Below, piece by piece: positions 5,705 through 12,053 of a DNA stretch of 30,757 nucleotides (its first letter is position 1; every line of letters begins with the position of its first letter). Below the pieces are notes generated by a model, which worked only from the letters and a program-made list of their open reading frames with translations, was not told the origin of the DNA and did no database searches. Source of the stretch: a virus; the IMG/VR virus record IMGVR_UViG_3300009001_000054, positions 1-30,757 of that record; one strand, written 5' to 3'. A program made the position numbers and the translations under genes.

Positions 5705-5859
5705 TATCTTTTACCTTTTGTTGGTTGAGTTTTTTCCATTCTGTAAATCACACCACCCCATTTATCTGCAGTGTTGTAAGCATCTTCATAGAATGTTGGA
5801 GCTGTGACTCTGATTTCTCCAGCATCATTCCAGAAAATTACTCTATAAATTTCTTTCAT
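5704..5859 (-). CDS. Hypothetical protein, 51 aa
   Basis: No family is recognised. It is a small beta-rich protein (Ile-Tyr-Arg-Val-Ile-Phe-Trp ... Ile-Arg-Val-Thr-Ala-Pro) with a basic Thr-Lys-Gly-Lys-Arg end. I place the start at ATG 5859, because that ATG overlaps the stop of the 38-aa gene as ATGA and has AGGTGG upstream. The longer version beginning at 5886 would lie mostly inside the 38-aa gene. Its stop overlaps the next ATG as TAATG. Confidence 0.6.
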   Translation of the reverse strand: MKEIYRVIFWNDAGEIRVTAPTFYEDAYNTADKWGGVIYRMEKTQPTKGKR

Positions 5860-5972
5860 GCTGCCACCTTGCTGTGTTGGTAACACACTTCTTCACCAAC
5901 CATCTCTTTAGTATCAAAGTAGTATGTTGTTACGCATCCGCATGACATATACTCAGTTGCTTTTTTTCTCAT
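5856..5972 (-). CDS. Cys-rich mini-protein, 38 aa, first gene of the 5972 unit
   Basis: The short frame starts at ATG 5972 with AAGGAAGG upstream and ends in a TGA overlapping the next ATG. It encodes Cys-Gly-Cys-Val-Thr at residues 11-15 and Cys-Tyr-Gln-His at 30-33, a C-x-C ... C-x2-H pattern consistent with a minimal zinc site. The TGTAACC/GTCTAA promoter lies directly upstream. The function is unknown. Confidence 0.6.
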   Translation of the reverse strand: MRKKATEYMSCGCVTTYYFDTKEMVGEEVCYQHSKVAA

Positions 5973-5995
5973 GTTTTTTCCTTCCTTCATATTTA

Positions 5996-6025
5996 TTAGA
6001 CAATTACTTTTACGATTAGGTTACA
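5996..6025 (-). promoter_or_regulatory. ECF-like early promoter for the 5972 unit
   Basis: TGTAACC (6025-6019) and GTCTAA (6001-5996) are 17 bases apart. The TAA of the -10 box is also the stop codon of the P-loop kinase gene, so the promoter is wholly inside that gene's 3' end. Confidence 0.65.
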
Positions 6026-6595
6026 AAGTTTTTGCAAGAATCTTGACTTGATTGAGTTGTAACCTTGTACTTCTTGATATTCAATATAGCCAGTGGATGC
6101 CAGCGCTTGCAATTTTTCCGCGGTGTACACTGTACCCCCGAAGTCTTTAGCGCATACTGATAAGAACATTTTGCGCTTGCTGGTTTTGTTGCGTCTATGA
6201 ACATTGTAAAGACAGCTTGCTAAATCATTTTTGACATAGACAAAGCGCACTTGCAAGCCAGCTGATTTTGCGGCTGTAATCCTGGATTCTACTTTATCCC
6301 AGTTCTTGCCGCGGTTATCAAAGATAACTGAACTACAATTATAACGGTCAAGAAAATCATCTTGATTATAAAAGTAATTGAACAGTAATGACTGACTAAG
6401 TTCTGAAGCCGCTGGATGCAAAGCCGCGTTAGTTTCAGAACATACTGGTTCTTGATTATTTAAAGCCAGCTTAATAGCATCCGCGTCAATAATGAACGCA
6501 TCTTGCTGACCAGCTAATTTATTGGCATGTCTTGACTTACCAGAACCAGAAGCCCCGATAAGGAATGTAATTGTGTTTTGTGTTTTTGTTTTCAT
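5996..6595 (-). CDS. P-loop kinase-like ATPase, 199 aa
   Basis: Residues 13-21 (Ile-Gly-Ala-Ser-Gly-Ser-Gly-Lys-Ser) are a canonical Walker A loop following a hydrophobic strand. Ile-Ile-Asp-Ala-Asp-Ala-Ile (about 35-41) fits the kinase substrate-binding strand, and a strand with Val-Ile-Phe-Asp-Asn-Arg-Gly (about 89-95) fits Walker B. The size and layout match the AAA_33/zeta-toxin-like/polynucleotide-kinase superfamily, whose members phosphorylate nucleic-acid ends or small molecules. The substrate is not determined. It is the first gene of the leftward module. No ribosome-binding site is visible; the promoter -10 ends only 5 bases before ATG 6595, so the message is probably leaderless. Confidence 0.7.
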   Translation of the reverse strand: MKTKTQNTITFLIGASGSGKSRHANKLAGQQDAFIIDADAIKLALNNQEPVCSETNAALHPAASELSQSLLFNYFYNQDDFLDRYNCSSVIFDNRGKNWDKVESRITAAKSAGLQVRFVYVKNDLASCLYNVHRRNKTSKRKMFLSVCAKDFGGTVYTAEKLQALASTGYIEYQEVQGYNSIKSRFLQKLCNLIVKVIV

Positions 6596-6600
6596 GCTAC

Positions 6601-6630
6601 TTAGAGCTTCAAGAGTTACAAAAGGTTACA
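6601..6630 (-). promoter_or_regulatory. ECF-like early promoter for the P-loop kinase gene
   Basis: TGTAACC (6630-6624) and CTCTAA (6606-6601) are 17 bases apart. Transcription starting about 6 bases downstream would begin at or next to ATG 6595, giving a leaderless message. The surrounding 11-mer ATGTAACCTTT is identical to that at 24208-24198. Confidence 0.6.
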
Positions 6631-6662
6631 TATTATTTTAAATTATTTTTCTATGGGATATC

Positions 6663-6680
6663 TATCAATCCTTATCAATC
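6663..6680. repeat. Tandem TATCAATC operator-like direct repeat
   Basis: TATCAATC occurs at 6663-6670 and 6673-6680, a period of exactly 10 bases (one helical turn). The pair lies about 35-55 bases upstream of the -35 box of the 6601-6630 promoter, which suits an activator or repressor binding two subunits on one face of the DNA. Confidence 0.5.
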
Positions 6681-6742
6681 TAACCCATGCCATTATCATT
6701 TTAAAAAAAATATATGGTATTTTCTGACATACATTCTCATAA

Positions 6743-6770
6743 GCTGTAATTGTTGCATATATGCTGTAAA
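6743..6770. repeat. GCTGTAA direct repeats 20 bases apart with a central palindrome
   Basis: GCTGTAAT (6743-6750) and GCTGTAAA (6763-6770) start exactly 20 bases apart. A perfect 10-base palindrome, GCATATATGC (6755-6764), lies between and partly overlaps the second copy. The two-turn spacing suggests a protein-binding site in the control region. Confidence 0.45.
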
Positions 6771-7078
6771 TGCTTGATTTTATTAACCTAGTAACGCAAC
6801 ATAATAGTAGTTATAGGACAATGAACGGGAATGTCAATTTGGCTGGGGTGTATTCGTATTCGTAACACTAGGGTTGTTTAATACCAATTTATTACTATAT
6901 ATAGTATGTCTAATAAAAAGGTACTATATATTGTGTTTACTTATAACTTTTGTAGATAATGTACATACACTAGGTGCAGCGTCACACATTACCTGGACTT
7001 CATTAATTTCTTTTAAAGTGTTATTACACTCTTTACATTTCATATATAATTTTTATTTTATTAAAACTCTTTGGGGAT

Positions 7079-7097
7079 ATAGCGGGCTATTTTTTTT
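7079..7097 (+). terminator. Weak rightward terminator-like hairpin
   Basis: A short stem (ATAGC / GCTAT with a tiny GG loop, or a 4-pair stem with loop CGGG) is followed directly by a run of eight T. The stem is short, so this is only a candidate. Confidence 0.25.
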
Positions 7098-7141
7098 ATA
7101 TATTCAAATATGAACTAGGATGTTTCACTAGACCTTGGGTA

Positions 7142-7185
7142 TCTCACTTGTCTTTCTAGTTGGTCTTACTGGCTGTAAGGTGAGA
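7142..7185 (+). other. Structured non-coding patch
   Basis: TCTCAC (7142-7147) can pair with GTGAGA (7180-7185). An inner hairpin CTTAC / GTAAG (7165-7169 / 7175-7179) with loop TGGCT abuts the outer stem, and a T-rich stretch follows. The patch is visibly richer in G and C than its surroundings and has no frame. It could be part of an untranslated RNA or a leader; no known RNA family was recognised. Confidence 0.3.
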
Positions 7186-7362
7186 CTTTTGTACTCCCGA
7201 TGTCCGCTTTACCTGTATCTTGCTACTTGCTCCTGGTTGTTTGTAGTTCGCTAACTTTATCATAAAGGAGAATCTAAAACAATTTAGAGAAAAAATTTTT
7301 TTTATGCTCGCTTTGTTCGCTAGTTTCTATATAATAAATTTATCTTGGGATGGACCCAGGAT

Positions 7363-7390
7363 TTAGATATGAATAAATATTTATATCTAA
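7363..7390. repeat. 28-base AT-rich imperfect palindrome
   Basis: TTAGATAT (7363-7370) is matched by ATATCTAA (7383-7390), and the interior continues to pair (AATA / TATT), leaving one mismatch pair. It could be an operator or an RNA hairpin upstream of the 7495 terminator. Confidence 0.45.
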
Positions 7391-7494
7391 TAGAAAAGAA
7401 AAGATGCTTTTCATCGGTTTTAGGACAGTGGATGATTTGTGTAATTTCATTTTCTTTCATACAAATAGTATTGGACATACTATACGTGAACGAG

Positions 7495-7528
7495 AACCTA
7501 CTTCTTGCCCGAAGTAGGTTTTTGTTTT
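7495..7528 (+). terminator. Strong Rho-independent terminator, rightward
   Basis: A perfect 10-base stem, AACCTACTTC (7495-7504) with GAAGTAGGTT (7511-7520) and loop TTGCCC, is followed by TTTGTTTT. The opposite strand has no T-run after the stem, so it terminates rightward transcription only. No rightward gene precedes it, so it ends either leak-through or a non-coding RNA from the control region. It overlaps the 3' end of the leftward zinc-finger gene. Confidence 0.75.
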
Positions 7529-7713
7529 GTCGGGTCTATATTTCTACCTTTGATTCTTGGATAACTTCTAGGTTTATGTTTATGACAATATTTATATTTG
7601 TTATATTGAGATAAGATGGTAGTACAAGCAGAATGCACGCAGGTTCGGTTTTTCTGATACTGCGTATTCTTTTTGAAGTTCGGATACTTGTTACCCGATA
7701 TGTATTCTGCCAT
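7498..7713 (-). CDS. Small zinc-finger protein, 71 aa, probably leaderless
   Basis: Residues 25-46 contain Cys-x4-Cys-x12-Cys-x2-His (Cys 25, 30, 43; His 46) with Tyr-Asn-Lys-Tyr-Lys-Tyr-Cys between. This is the layout of small phage zinc fingers in which the last pair is C-x2-H. The rest is strongly basic, consistent with nucleic-acid binding. No ribosome-binding site precedes ATG 7713; instead a TATACT (7725-7720) ends 6 bases before it, which would give a leaderless message. It is divergent from the late genes and overlaps their predicted promoter, so it may regulate the late module, but that is inference. Confidence 0.6.
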   Translation of the reverse strand: MAEYISGNKYPNFKKNTQYQKNRTCVHSACTTILSQYNKYKYCHKHKPRSYPRIKGRNIDPTKQKPTSGKK

Positions 7714-7716
7714 AAT
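7688..7716 (+). promoter_or_regulatory. Candidate sigma-70-type promoter for the late module
   Basis: TTGTTA (7688-7693) and CATAAT (7711-7716) are separated by 17 bases. Transcription would start just before AGGAGG (7725-7730) and ATG 7735. It is the best match in the divergent region downstream of the 7495 terminator. It overlaps the start codon of the leftward zinc-finger gene, so the two directions could interfere. Confidence 0.4.
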
Positions 7717-7734
7717 TAAAGTATAGGAGGACAG

Positions 7735-7803
7735 ATGCCAGGTAAGGGATATTCATATAAAAAAGGTATGAAAAAAAATAAAGGTAAAAAGAAGAGAAGA
7801 TAA
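7735..7803 (+). CDS. Lys/Arg/Gly-rich peptide, 22 aa
   Basis: A strong AGGAGG lies 4 bases before ATG 7735, and the TAA overlaps the next ATG as TAATG. The peptide (Met-Pro-Gly-Lys-Gly-Tyr-Ser-Tyr-Lys-Lys ...) is more than half Lys/Arg. Similar short Lys-rich peptides near structural genes are familiar from marine phages, and this one leads the late operon. It may bind DNA or RNA or accompany packaging; the role is unknown. Confidence 0.6.
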   Translation: MPGKGYSYKKGMKKNKGKKKRR

Positions 7804-8060
7804 TGGCTGAATGGCGAGGTATGAAGGTCAAGTTAAATAATCCCACTAGGATTCAAAAAGGTGAACCAGGGTATGGTCGTAAGAAATTTAAAGTGTTTGT
7901 AATGGCTAATGGGAAAGTTAAAAAGGTTATGTTCGGGGACCCAAACATGGAGATTCGTAAAGATAACCCTAAAGCTAGAGCTTCATTCCGAGCCAGGCAT
8001 AAATGTTCAACAGCTAAAGATAAAACAAGTGCAAGATATTGGTCTTGCAAGATGTGGTAG
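7803..8060 (+). CDS. Conserved basic phage protein, 85 aa
   Basis: The protein is basic, and its C-terminal 30 residues (Arg-Ala-Ser-Phe-Arg-Ala-Arg-His-Lys-Cys ... Ala-Arg-Tyr-Trp-Ser-Cys-Lys-Met-Trp) form a motif I recognise from many marine T4-like and podovirus-like phages, with two conserved Cys and Trp. The middle has Val-Met-Phe-Gly-Asp-Pro-Asn-Met, also typical. The function is not established to my knowledge; its place before the terminase suggests a head-assembly or packaging accessory. The start overlaps the preceding stop. Confidence 0.75.
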   Translation: MAEWRGMKVKLNNPTRIQKGEPGYGRKKFKVFVMANGKVKKVMFGDPNMEIRKDNPKARASFRARHKCSTAKDKTSARYWSCKMW

Positions 8061-8066
8061 GAGATT

Positions 8067-8228
8067 ATGGCAAAGAAAAAACAAGTATGGGATAAGAAGA
8101 GACCTAAGTCATTAGGTAAATCTAAACCACTTACAGCTGCACAAAAAGCTAAAGCAAGAGCTAGAGCTAAAAAAGCTGGAAGAACATATCCAAATTTAGT
8201 TGACAATATGTGGGCTGCTAACCAGTAG
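8067..8228 (+). CDS. Small basic conserved phage protein, 53 aa
   Basis: ATG 8067 has GGAG 4 bases upstream and the frame ends at TAG 8228, six bases before the terminase start. The product is Lys/Ala/Arg-rich, with a helix of repeated Ala-Lys-Ala-Arg followed by Ala-Gly-Arg-Thr-Tyr-Pro-Asn-Leu-Val-Asp-Asn. That Ala-Gly-Arg-x-Tyr-Pro-Asn motif is familiar from short proteins next to terminase genes in marine phages. It may bind DNA or the packaging motor; the role is unproven. Confidence 0.65.
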   Translation: MAKKKQVWDKKRPKSLGKSKPLTAAQKAKARARAKKAGRTYPNLVDNMWAANQ

Positions 8229-8234
8229 TACTAC

Positions 8235-10130
8235 ATGGCAAATTTAAAAACTGTTAGTTGTCCACACTGTGGAGATAAATTTAAACAACAACACGGTCGT
8301 CAAAAATATTGTAAGATACAATGCACTAAAGCTGCTAATGCAAGACAGAGAACCGCAGCTAAAAAAGAAGAAAAGAAACTAGCAACAGAATCTAACGCAC
8401 GTGCTAGTCGTGGTGAACATTATTTATATTTCGTAGAAAACTATGCAGAAGAATTACTAGAAGGTCAATTTACACAAAAGTTTGTAGCAGAAGATATAGG
8501 AGTTGACCAGAGTGTTGTAGCAAGAATGTTACTTGCATACAAAGAAGATAAAGCTGTAGCTGAAGCAAGAGAAGGCTGGGATATACCAGAAGAAGCTAAA
8601 GATGCACTGACATCATTTGAAAAGTTTAGAGATAGATACTTCCTAACAGAAACTGGTAAACCATATGAGACTGCTAAGTTTCACAAAAACTGGATAAAAA
8701 ATATTTTAAAATCTATAAAGAACGGTTCACAACTTATGATACTGTCACCACCTAGACATGGTAAAACAGATTTACTTACACACTTTGCAGTATGGCAAGT
8801 ATGTAAAAACCCTAACATTAGAATTATGTGGGTAGGCGGTAATGAAGATATTGCAAAGAATGCAGTAGGTGCTGTACTAGACCATTTAGAGAACAACGAA
8901 AAATTAATAGAAGATTTTTGTGGTCCAGGAGAAACATTTAAACCAAAGAGTAGAACTGGTAAGACCTGGAGTTCTGGTCAGTTTACAGTTAAGACAAGAA
9001 CTGTAACTGGTATTAAATCACCTACTATGGTCGCTGTTGGTAAAGGTGGTAAGATTCTATCACGTGACTGTGACTTGATTATTGCTGATGACATTGAGGA
9101 CCACGGCACAACAATACAACCTAGTTCACGTGAACAAACAAAGAGATGGTGGACTACAACATTGTCATCACGTAAAGAGGAACATACAGCAATAGTTGTT
9201 ATTGGTTCTAGGCAGCATCCAGATGATTTATATAATTCTTTAATAGACAATGATGAATGGCATAAAATAATAGAATCTGCACATAGTTTAGATATTCCTA
9301 TAGATTCTGGAGAACCTAAAGACCACAAAAAACATATGTTGTGGTCAAGCAAAAGAAGTTACAAGTGGCTCATGGCACAAAGAAGGAACGCACAAACAAC
9401 TGGTGGTCTTGCAATATTTGAGATGGTATATCTTAATAGACCATTTTCAGAAGGGCTGCAAATGTTTAAGGTAGATTCCTTAGATGCTGCAAGAGATGAT
9501 TCCAGGAACATTGGTCATGTACCAGCAGGTACAAGACTTATTGCTGGACTTGACCCAGCTGCAACTGGTTACCAGGCAGCATTTTTATGGGCATATCATG
9601 TAGAATCTGGCAAGTTATACATGGTAGATATAGAAAACACAAAAGGTGGTGGCATACCACAAGCATTTAAAACTATAAAAGAATGGTATGCAAAGTATCA
9701 ATGTTCGCACTGGATAATAGAAGAAAATGGTTTTCAACGTGCTATTAGACAAGATAGAGAATTAAAAGAATGGACATCATCAAAAGGCATACATTTAGAA
9801 GGACATCAAACACAAAAAAATAAATTTGACCCATATTTTGGTGTTGGGTCTATGAGTGAGTTGTTTGACAAAGGATTAGTAAATCTTCCTTATGGTAGTG
9901 CAGATTCACAAAATAAGAGTAATATATATCGTAGGCAGCTTTTGTATTTTTCAAATGCTGCTAATAAGGCAAGTAGCAGGGGTTACAAGTCAGATATAGT
10001 TATGGCTAGTTGGTTTCCTATAAAGATTGTAAGGAGATTACAAAAGGAGTTTATCGCAGAGATGGGATATGATTACCAACCAAGTTATGGCAATTTTGAT
10101 GTAAGTAGCATGAACACTGCACCATGGTAG
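8235..10130 (+). CDS. terL: Terminase large subunit with N-terminal zinc ribbon and HTH
   Basis: This is the packaging motor: an ATPase that translocates DNA into the prohead and a nuclease that cuts it. Residues 171-178 (Ser-Pro-Pro-Arg-His-Gly-Lys-Thr) are the Walker A-like loop and Leu-Ile-Ile-Ala-Asp-Asp-Ile-Glu (281-288) is Walker B. The RNase H-like nuclease acids fit Asp 440 (Ala-Gly-Leu-Asp-Pro), Glu 496/497 (Ile-Ile-Glu-Glu-Asn) and Asp 587 (Ser-Asp-Ile-Val). Unusually, the first 30 residues form a four-Cys ribbon (Cys 9, 12, 26, 30), and residues about 80-105 look like a helix-turn-helix (Val-Ala-Glu-Asp-Ile-Gly-Val-Asp-Gln-Ser-Val-Val). At 631 aa it is somewhat long for a TerL, which fits the extension. 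No separate small subunit is apparent. No clear ribosome-binding site precedes ATG 8235. Confidence 0.92.
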   Translation: MANLKTVSCPHCGDKFKQQHGRQKYCKIQCTKAANARQRTAAKKEEKKLATESNARASRGEHYLYFVENYAEELLEGQFTQKFVAEDIGVDQSVVARMLLAYKEDKAVAEAREGWDIPEEAKDALTSFEKFRDRYFLTETGKPYETAKFHKNWIKNILKSIKNGSQLMILSPPRHGKTDLLTHFAVWQVCKNPNIRIMWVGGNEDIAKNAVGAVLDHLENNEKLIEDFCGPGETFKPKSRTGKTWSSGQFTVKTRTVTGIKSPTMVAVGKGGKILSRDCDLIIADDIEDHGTTIQPSSREQTKRWWTTTLSSRKEEHTAIVVIGSRQHPDDLYNSLIDNDEWHKIIESAHSLDIPIDSGEPKDHKKHMLWSSKRSYKWLMAQRRNAQTTGGLAIFEMVYLNRPFSEGLQMFKVDSLDAARDDSRNIGHVPAGTRLIAGLDPAATGYQAAFLWAYHVESGKLYMVDIENTKGGGIPQAFKTIKEWYAKYQCSHWIIEENGFQRAIRQDRELKEWTSSKGIHLEGHQTQKNKFDPYFGVGSMSELFDKGLVNLPYGSADSQNKSNIYRRQLLYFSNAANKASSRGYKSDIVMASWFPIKIVRRLQKEFIAEMGYDYQPSYGNFDVSSMNTAPW

Positions 10131-10134
10131 GAAT

Positions 10135-11862
10135 ATGAATACAGCTGAATTACAAGATAAGATAACGCAATTACATTACGATAATCAAGAGAATCATGCG
10201 ATGCGTGGTCGTATTCGTTCCATTATGAACGGTGGTGCTAGTGGTATCTTAGCTTTACTAGGTGACCAAGTAAAAGGATTCCAGGACTGGCAAGTACCTA
10301 TGCCAAACCTTATGATGTCTGGATTAGAACACCTTGCACAAAAGATAGGACGTATTCCTAATCTAAAAGTAGATGTACCTAACAATAAAGATTCAGAACG
10401 TGCAAGACAACGTGCAGATAAAATTGCAAGAATAATTACTGCATATGATGACGTACAGAGATTAGATTTACAGATGCCACAAGTTGGTAGATGGTTACCA
10501 GGTTATGGTTTTGCTGCATGGATTATAAAAGAAAAGAAGGATGCTAACGGCACACCTTATCCTATTGCAGAACTTAGAGACCCGTATAATTGTTTTCCAG
10601 GGTATTTTGGTGCAGACCAAACACCTAAAGAAATGTCTATTGTACGAAGAGTACCTAAAGCTGCATTGGCTAAAACGTATCCACAATATGCAGAAAAAAT
10701 TAAAAAAGAAAAAAATGTAATTAATGTAGCAAGCGGATATGCTTCTGCATACCAAGACGCATATAACGGTTCTTGGGCTAACTCAAACAACGAAGGTGAT
10801 TTAATATCTGAATACTATAACGAAGAAGGTACTTATGTTTATCATTTAACTTCTGGAACTATCTTAGATTTTATTCCTAACCCAATTAAATCTGGACCAG
10901 CATTTGTTGTAGCTAAGAAATTTAGCTTTGACCAGATGCAAGGACAGTATGACCAAATTATAGGACTTATGGCTTCTATGGCAAAAATTAATGTTATGTC
11001 AATTATTGCGATGGAAGATGCAGTCTTTACAGAAACAAACATAACTGGTGAATTAGAATCTGGACAATACAAAAAAGGTAGATTTGCAGTTAATTATTTT
11101 TCTCCAGGTAGCACAATTTCTAAACCAGCATCTAACATACCTTATCAAATATTCCAACAGATAGACAGAATAGAGAGACAACTACGTGTAGGTGCTTCTT
11201 ATCCTGCAACAGACGATTCACAGTCACCACTTAGCTTTGCTACTGGTAGAGGGTTAGAAGAACTAGGTGCATCTATGTCACTTATGATTAGAGAATATCA
11301 TACAGTAATGGCAGATGCTATAGAACAGATAGACTCTAAAAGACTTGAATGGGATGAAAACATGTACGGTGGTCAAACAAAAGAATTATCTGGATATAGA
11401 GATAATAAATTTTTTAGTGAAACATACGAACCAAAAAGAGACATACAAAGTTCTTATAAGACTAGAAGAGTCTATGGTGCTATGGCTGGTTACGATGAAC
11501 CACAGAAGATTGTAACAGGGCTGCAGCTTCTTAGTTCTGGTGTTATTGACACACAAACATTACAAGAAAACTTAGACGGTTTAGATGATTTAAGTAGAGT
11601 AAACGAAAGAATTACAAAAGAAAAGATGGATAAAATATTAGAAGATACTTTATTACAACAAGCATCTGCTGGTGACCAAAAAGCTGTTATGGCTGTGGTA
11701 CAAATCAGAGCTAATCCATCTGCTAAACAGTCAATACTAGATAAATTTTTTACAGCTGAAAAGCCCGAAATACCCGAACAAGAAGCAGCGATGATTGAAG
11801 GTATGGGTCCGACACCACCTGGACCCGCACCTTCTATACAATCAGTATTAGGAATAGGATAA
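10135..11862 (+). CDS. Portal protein
   Basis: At 575 aa directly after the terminase, it has portal-like features. These include an early Met-Pro-Asn-Leu-Met-Met-Ser-Gly-Leu-Glu-His-Leu-Ala block, a Trp-Leu-Pro-Gly-Tyr-Gly core (residues about 120-125), Leu-Arg-Asp-Pro-Tyr-Asn-Cys-Phe-Pro-Gly, a long helical region around 270-300, and a charged C-terminal helix ending in a Pro-rich tail. Portals form the dodecameric channel at one capsid vertex through which DNA enters and leaves and on which the neck assembles. GGTAGGA precedes ATG 10135. The stop overlaps the next ATG. Confidence 0.85.
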   Translation: MNTAELQDKITQLHYDNQENHAMRGRIRSIMNGGASGILALLGDQVKGFQDWQVPMPNLMMSGLEHLAQKIGRIPNLKVDVPNNKDSERARQRADKIARIITAYDDVQRLDLQMPQVGRWLPGYGFAAWIIKEKKDANGTPYPIAELRDPYNCFPGYFGADQTPKEMSIVRRVPKAALAKTYPQYAEKIKKEKNVINVASGYASAYQDAYNGSWANSNNEGDLISEYYNEEGTYVYHLTSGTILDFIPNPIKSGPAFVVAKKFSFDQMQGQYDQIIGLMASMAKINVMSIIAMEDAVFTETNITGELESGQYKKGRFAVNYFSPGSTISKPASNIPYQIFQQIDRIERQLRVGASYPATDDSQSPLSFATGRGLEELGASMSLMIREYHTVMADAIEQIDSKRLEWDENMYGGQTKELSGYRDNKFFSETYEPKRDIQSSYKTRRVYGAMAGYDEPQKIVTGLQLLSSGVIDTQTLQENLDGLDDLSRVNERITKEKMDKILEDTLLQQASAGDQKAVMAVVQIRANPSAKQSILDKFFTAEKPEIPEQEAAMIEGMGPTPPGPAPSIQSVLGIG

Positions 11863-12053
11863 TGCACGAGATATTTGAAGATATAGTTGACAACAGTTTA
11901 TGGGAACTAGACGAAGAAGGCGATGACATTATCATGGAAGATTTTATAAAGAAACAACAGTTCAATAAATTTCCTAGAATAATATCAAGATTTTTTGTAA
12001 CAGAAATAATACATTTAGATGAGGATGATATAGATGGCAACCAGAATTACTAA
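11862..12053 (+). CDS. Acidic hypothetical protein, 63 aa
   Basis: The start overlaps the portal stop as TAATG, so translation is probably coupled. The product is strongly acidic in two patches (Glu-Leu-Asp-Glu-Glu-Gly-Asp-Asp and Leu-Asp-Glu-Asp-Asp-Ile-Asp) around a basic, aromatic centre. The 3' end overlaps the next gene by 20 bases. No family is recognised. Confidence 0.6.
   Translation: MHEIFEDIVDNSLWELDEEGDDIIMEDFIKKQQFNKFPRIISRFFVTEIIHLDEDDIDGNQNY

Larger units (their letters stand above)
6596..7497. other. Long non-coding control region between early and late modules
   Basis: About 900 bases carry no reading frame with a ribosome-binding site, a recognisable motif or sensible composition on either strand. 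The region holds the first leftward promoter (6601-6630), direct repeats (6663-6680 and 6743-6770), an 11-base TA-rich palindrome area, a short GTATTC tandem (6850-6866), a relatively GC-rich and structured patch (about 7126-7260), an AT-rich imperfect palindrome (7363-7390) and, at its right edge, a strong rightward terminator. It is the natural place for operators and an early/late switch. No replication origin signature could be identified. Confidence 0.6.

Noticed and set aside
5860-5886. Longer start (ATG 5886) for the 51-aa gene
   Set aside because: It would overlap most of the end of the 38-aa gene; the ATG at 5859 has the ATGA overlap and a ribosome-binding site.
6571-7113. Rightward frames in the control region (68 and 79 aa)
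   Set aside because: Very AT-rich, Phe/Tyr/Ile-dominated translations with no ribosome-binding site or motif.
7130-7265. Possible tRNA in the control-region structured patch
   Set aside because: No T-arm GTTC-R-A motif or acceptor stem on either strand.
7345-7614. Rightward 89-aa frame
   Set aside because: It runs straight through the strong terminator at 7495-7528, lacks a ribosome-binding site, and overlaps the zinc-finger gene, which has a clear Cys/His pattern.
7853-8206. Frames overlapping the basic mini-protein genes on both strands
   Set aside because: The 85- and 53-aa forward frames have ribosome-binding sites and recognisable motifs; the overlapping ones do not.
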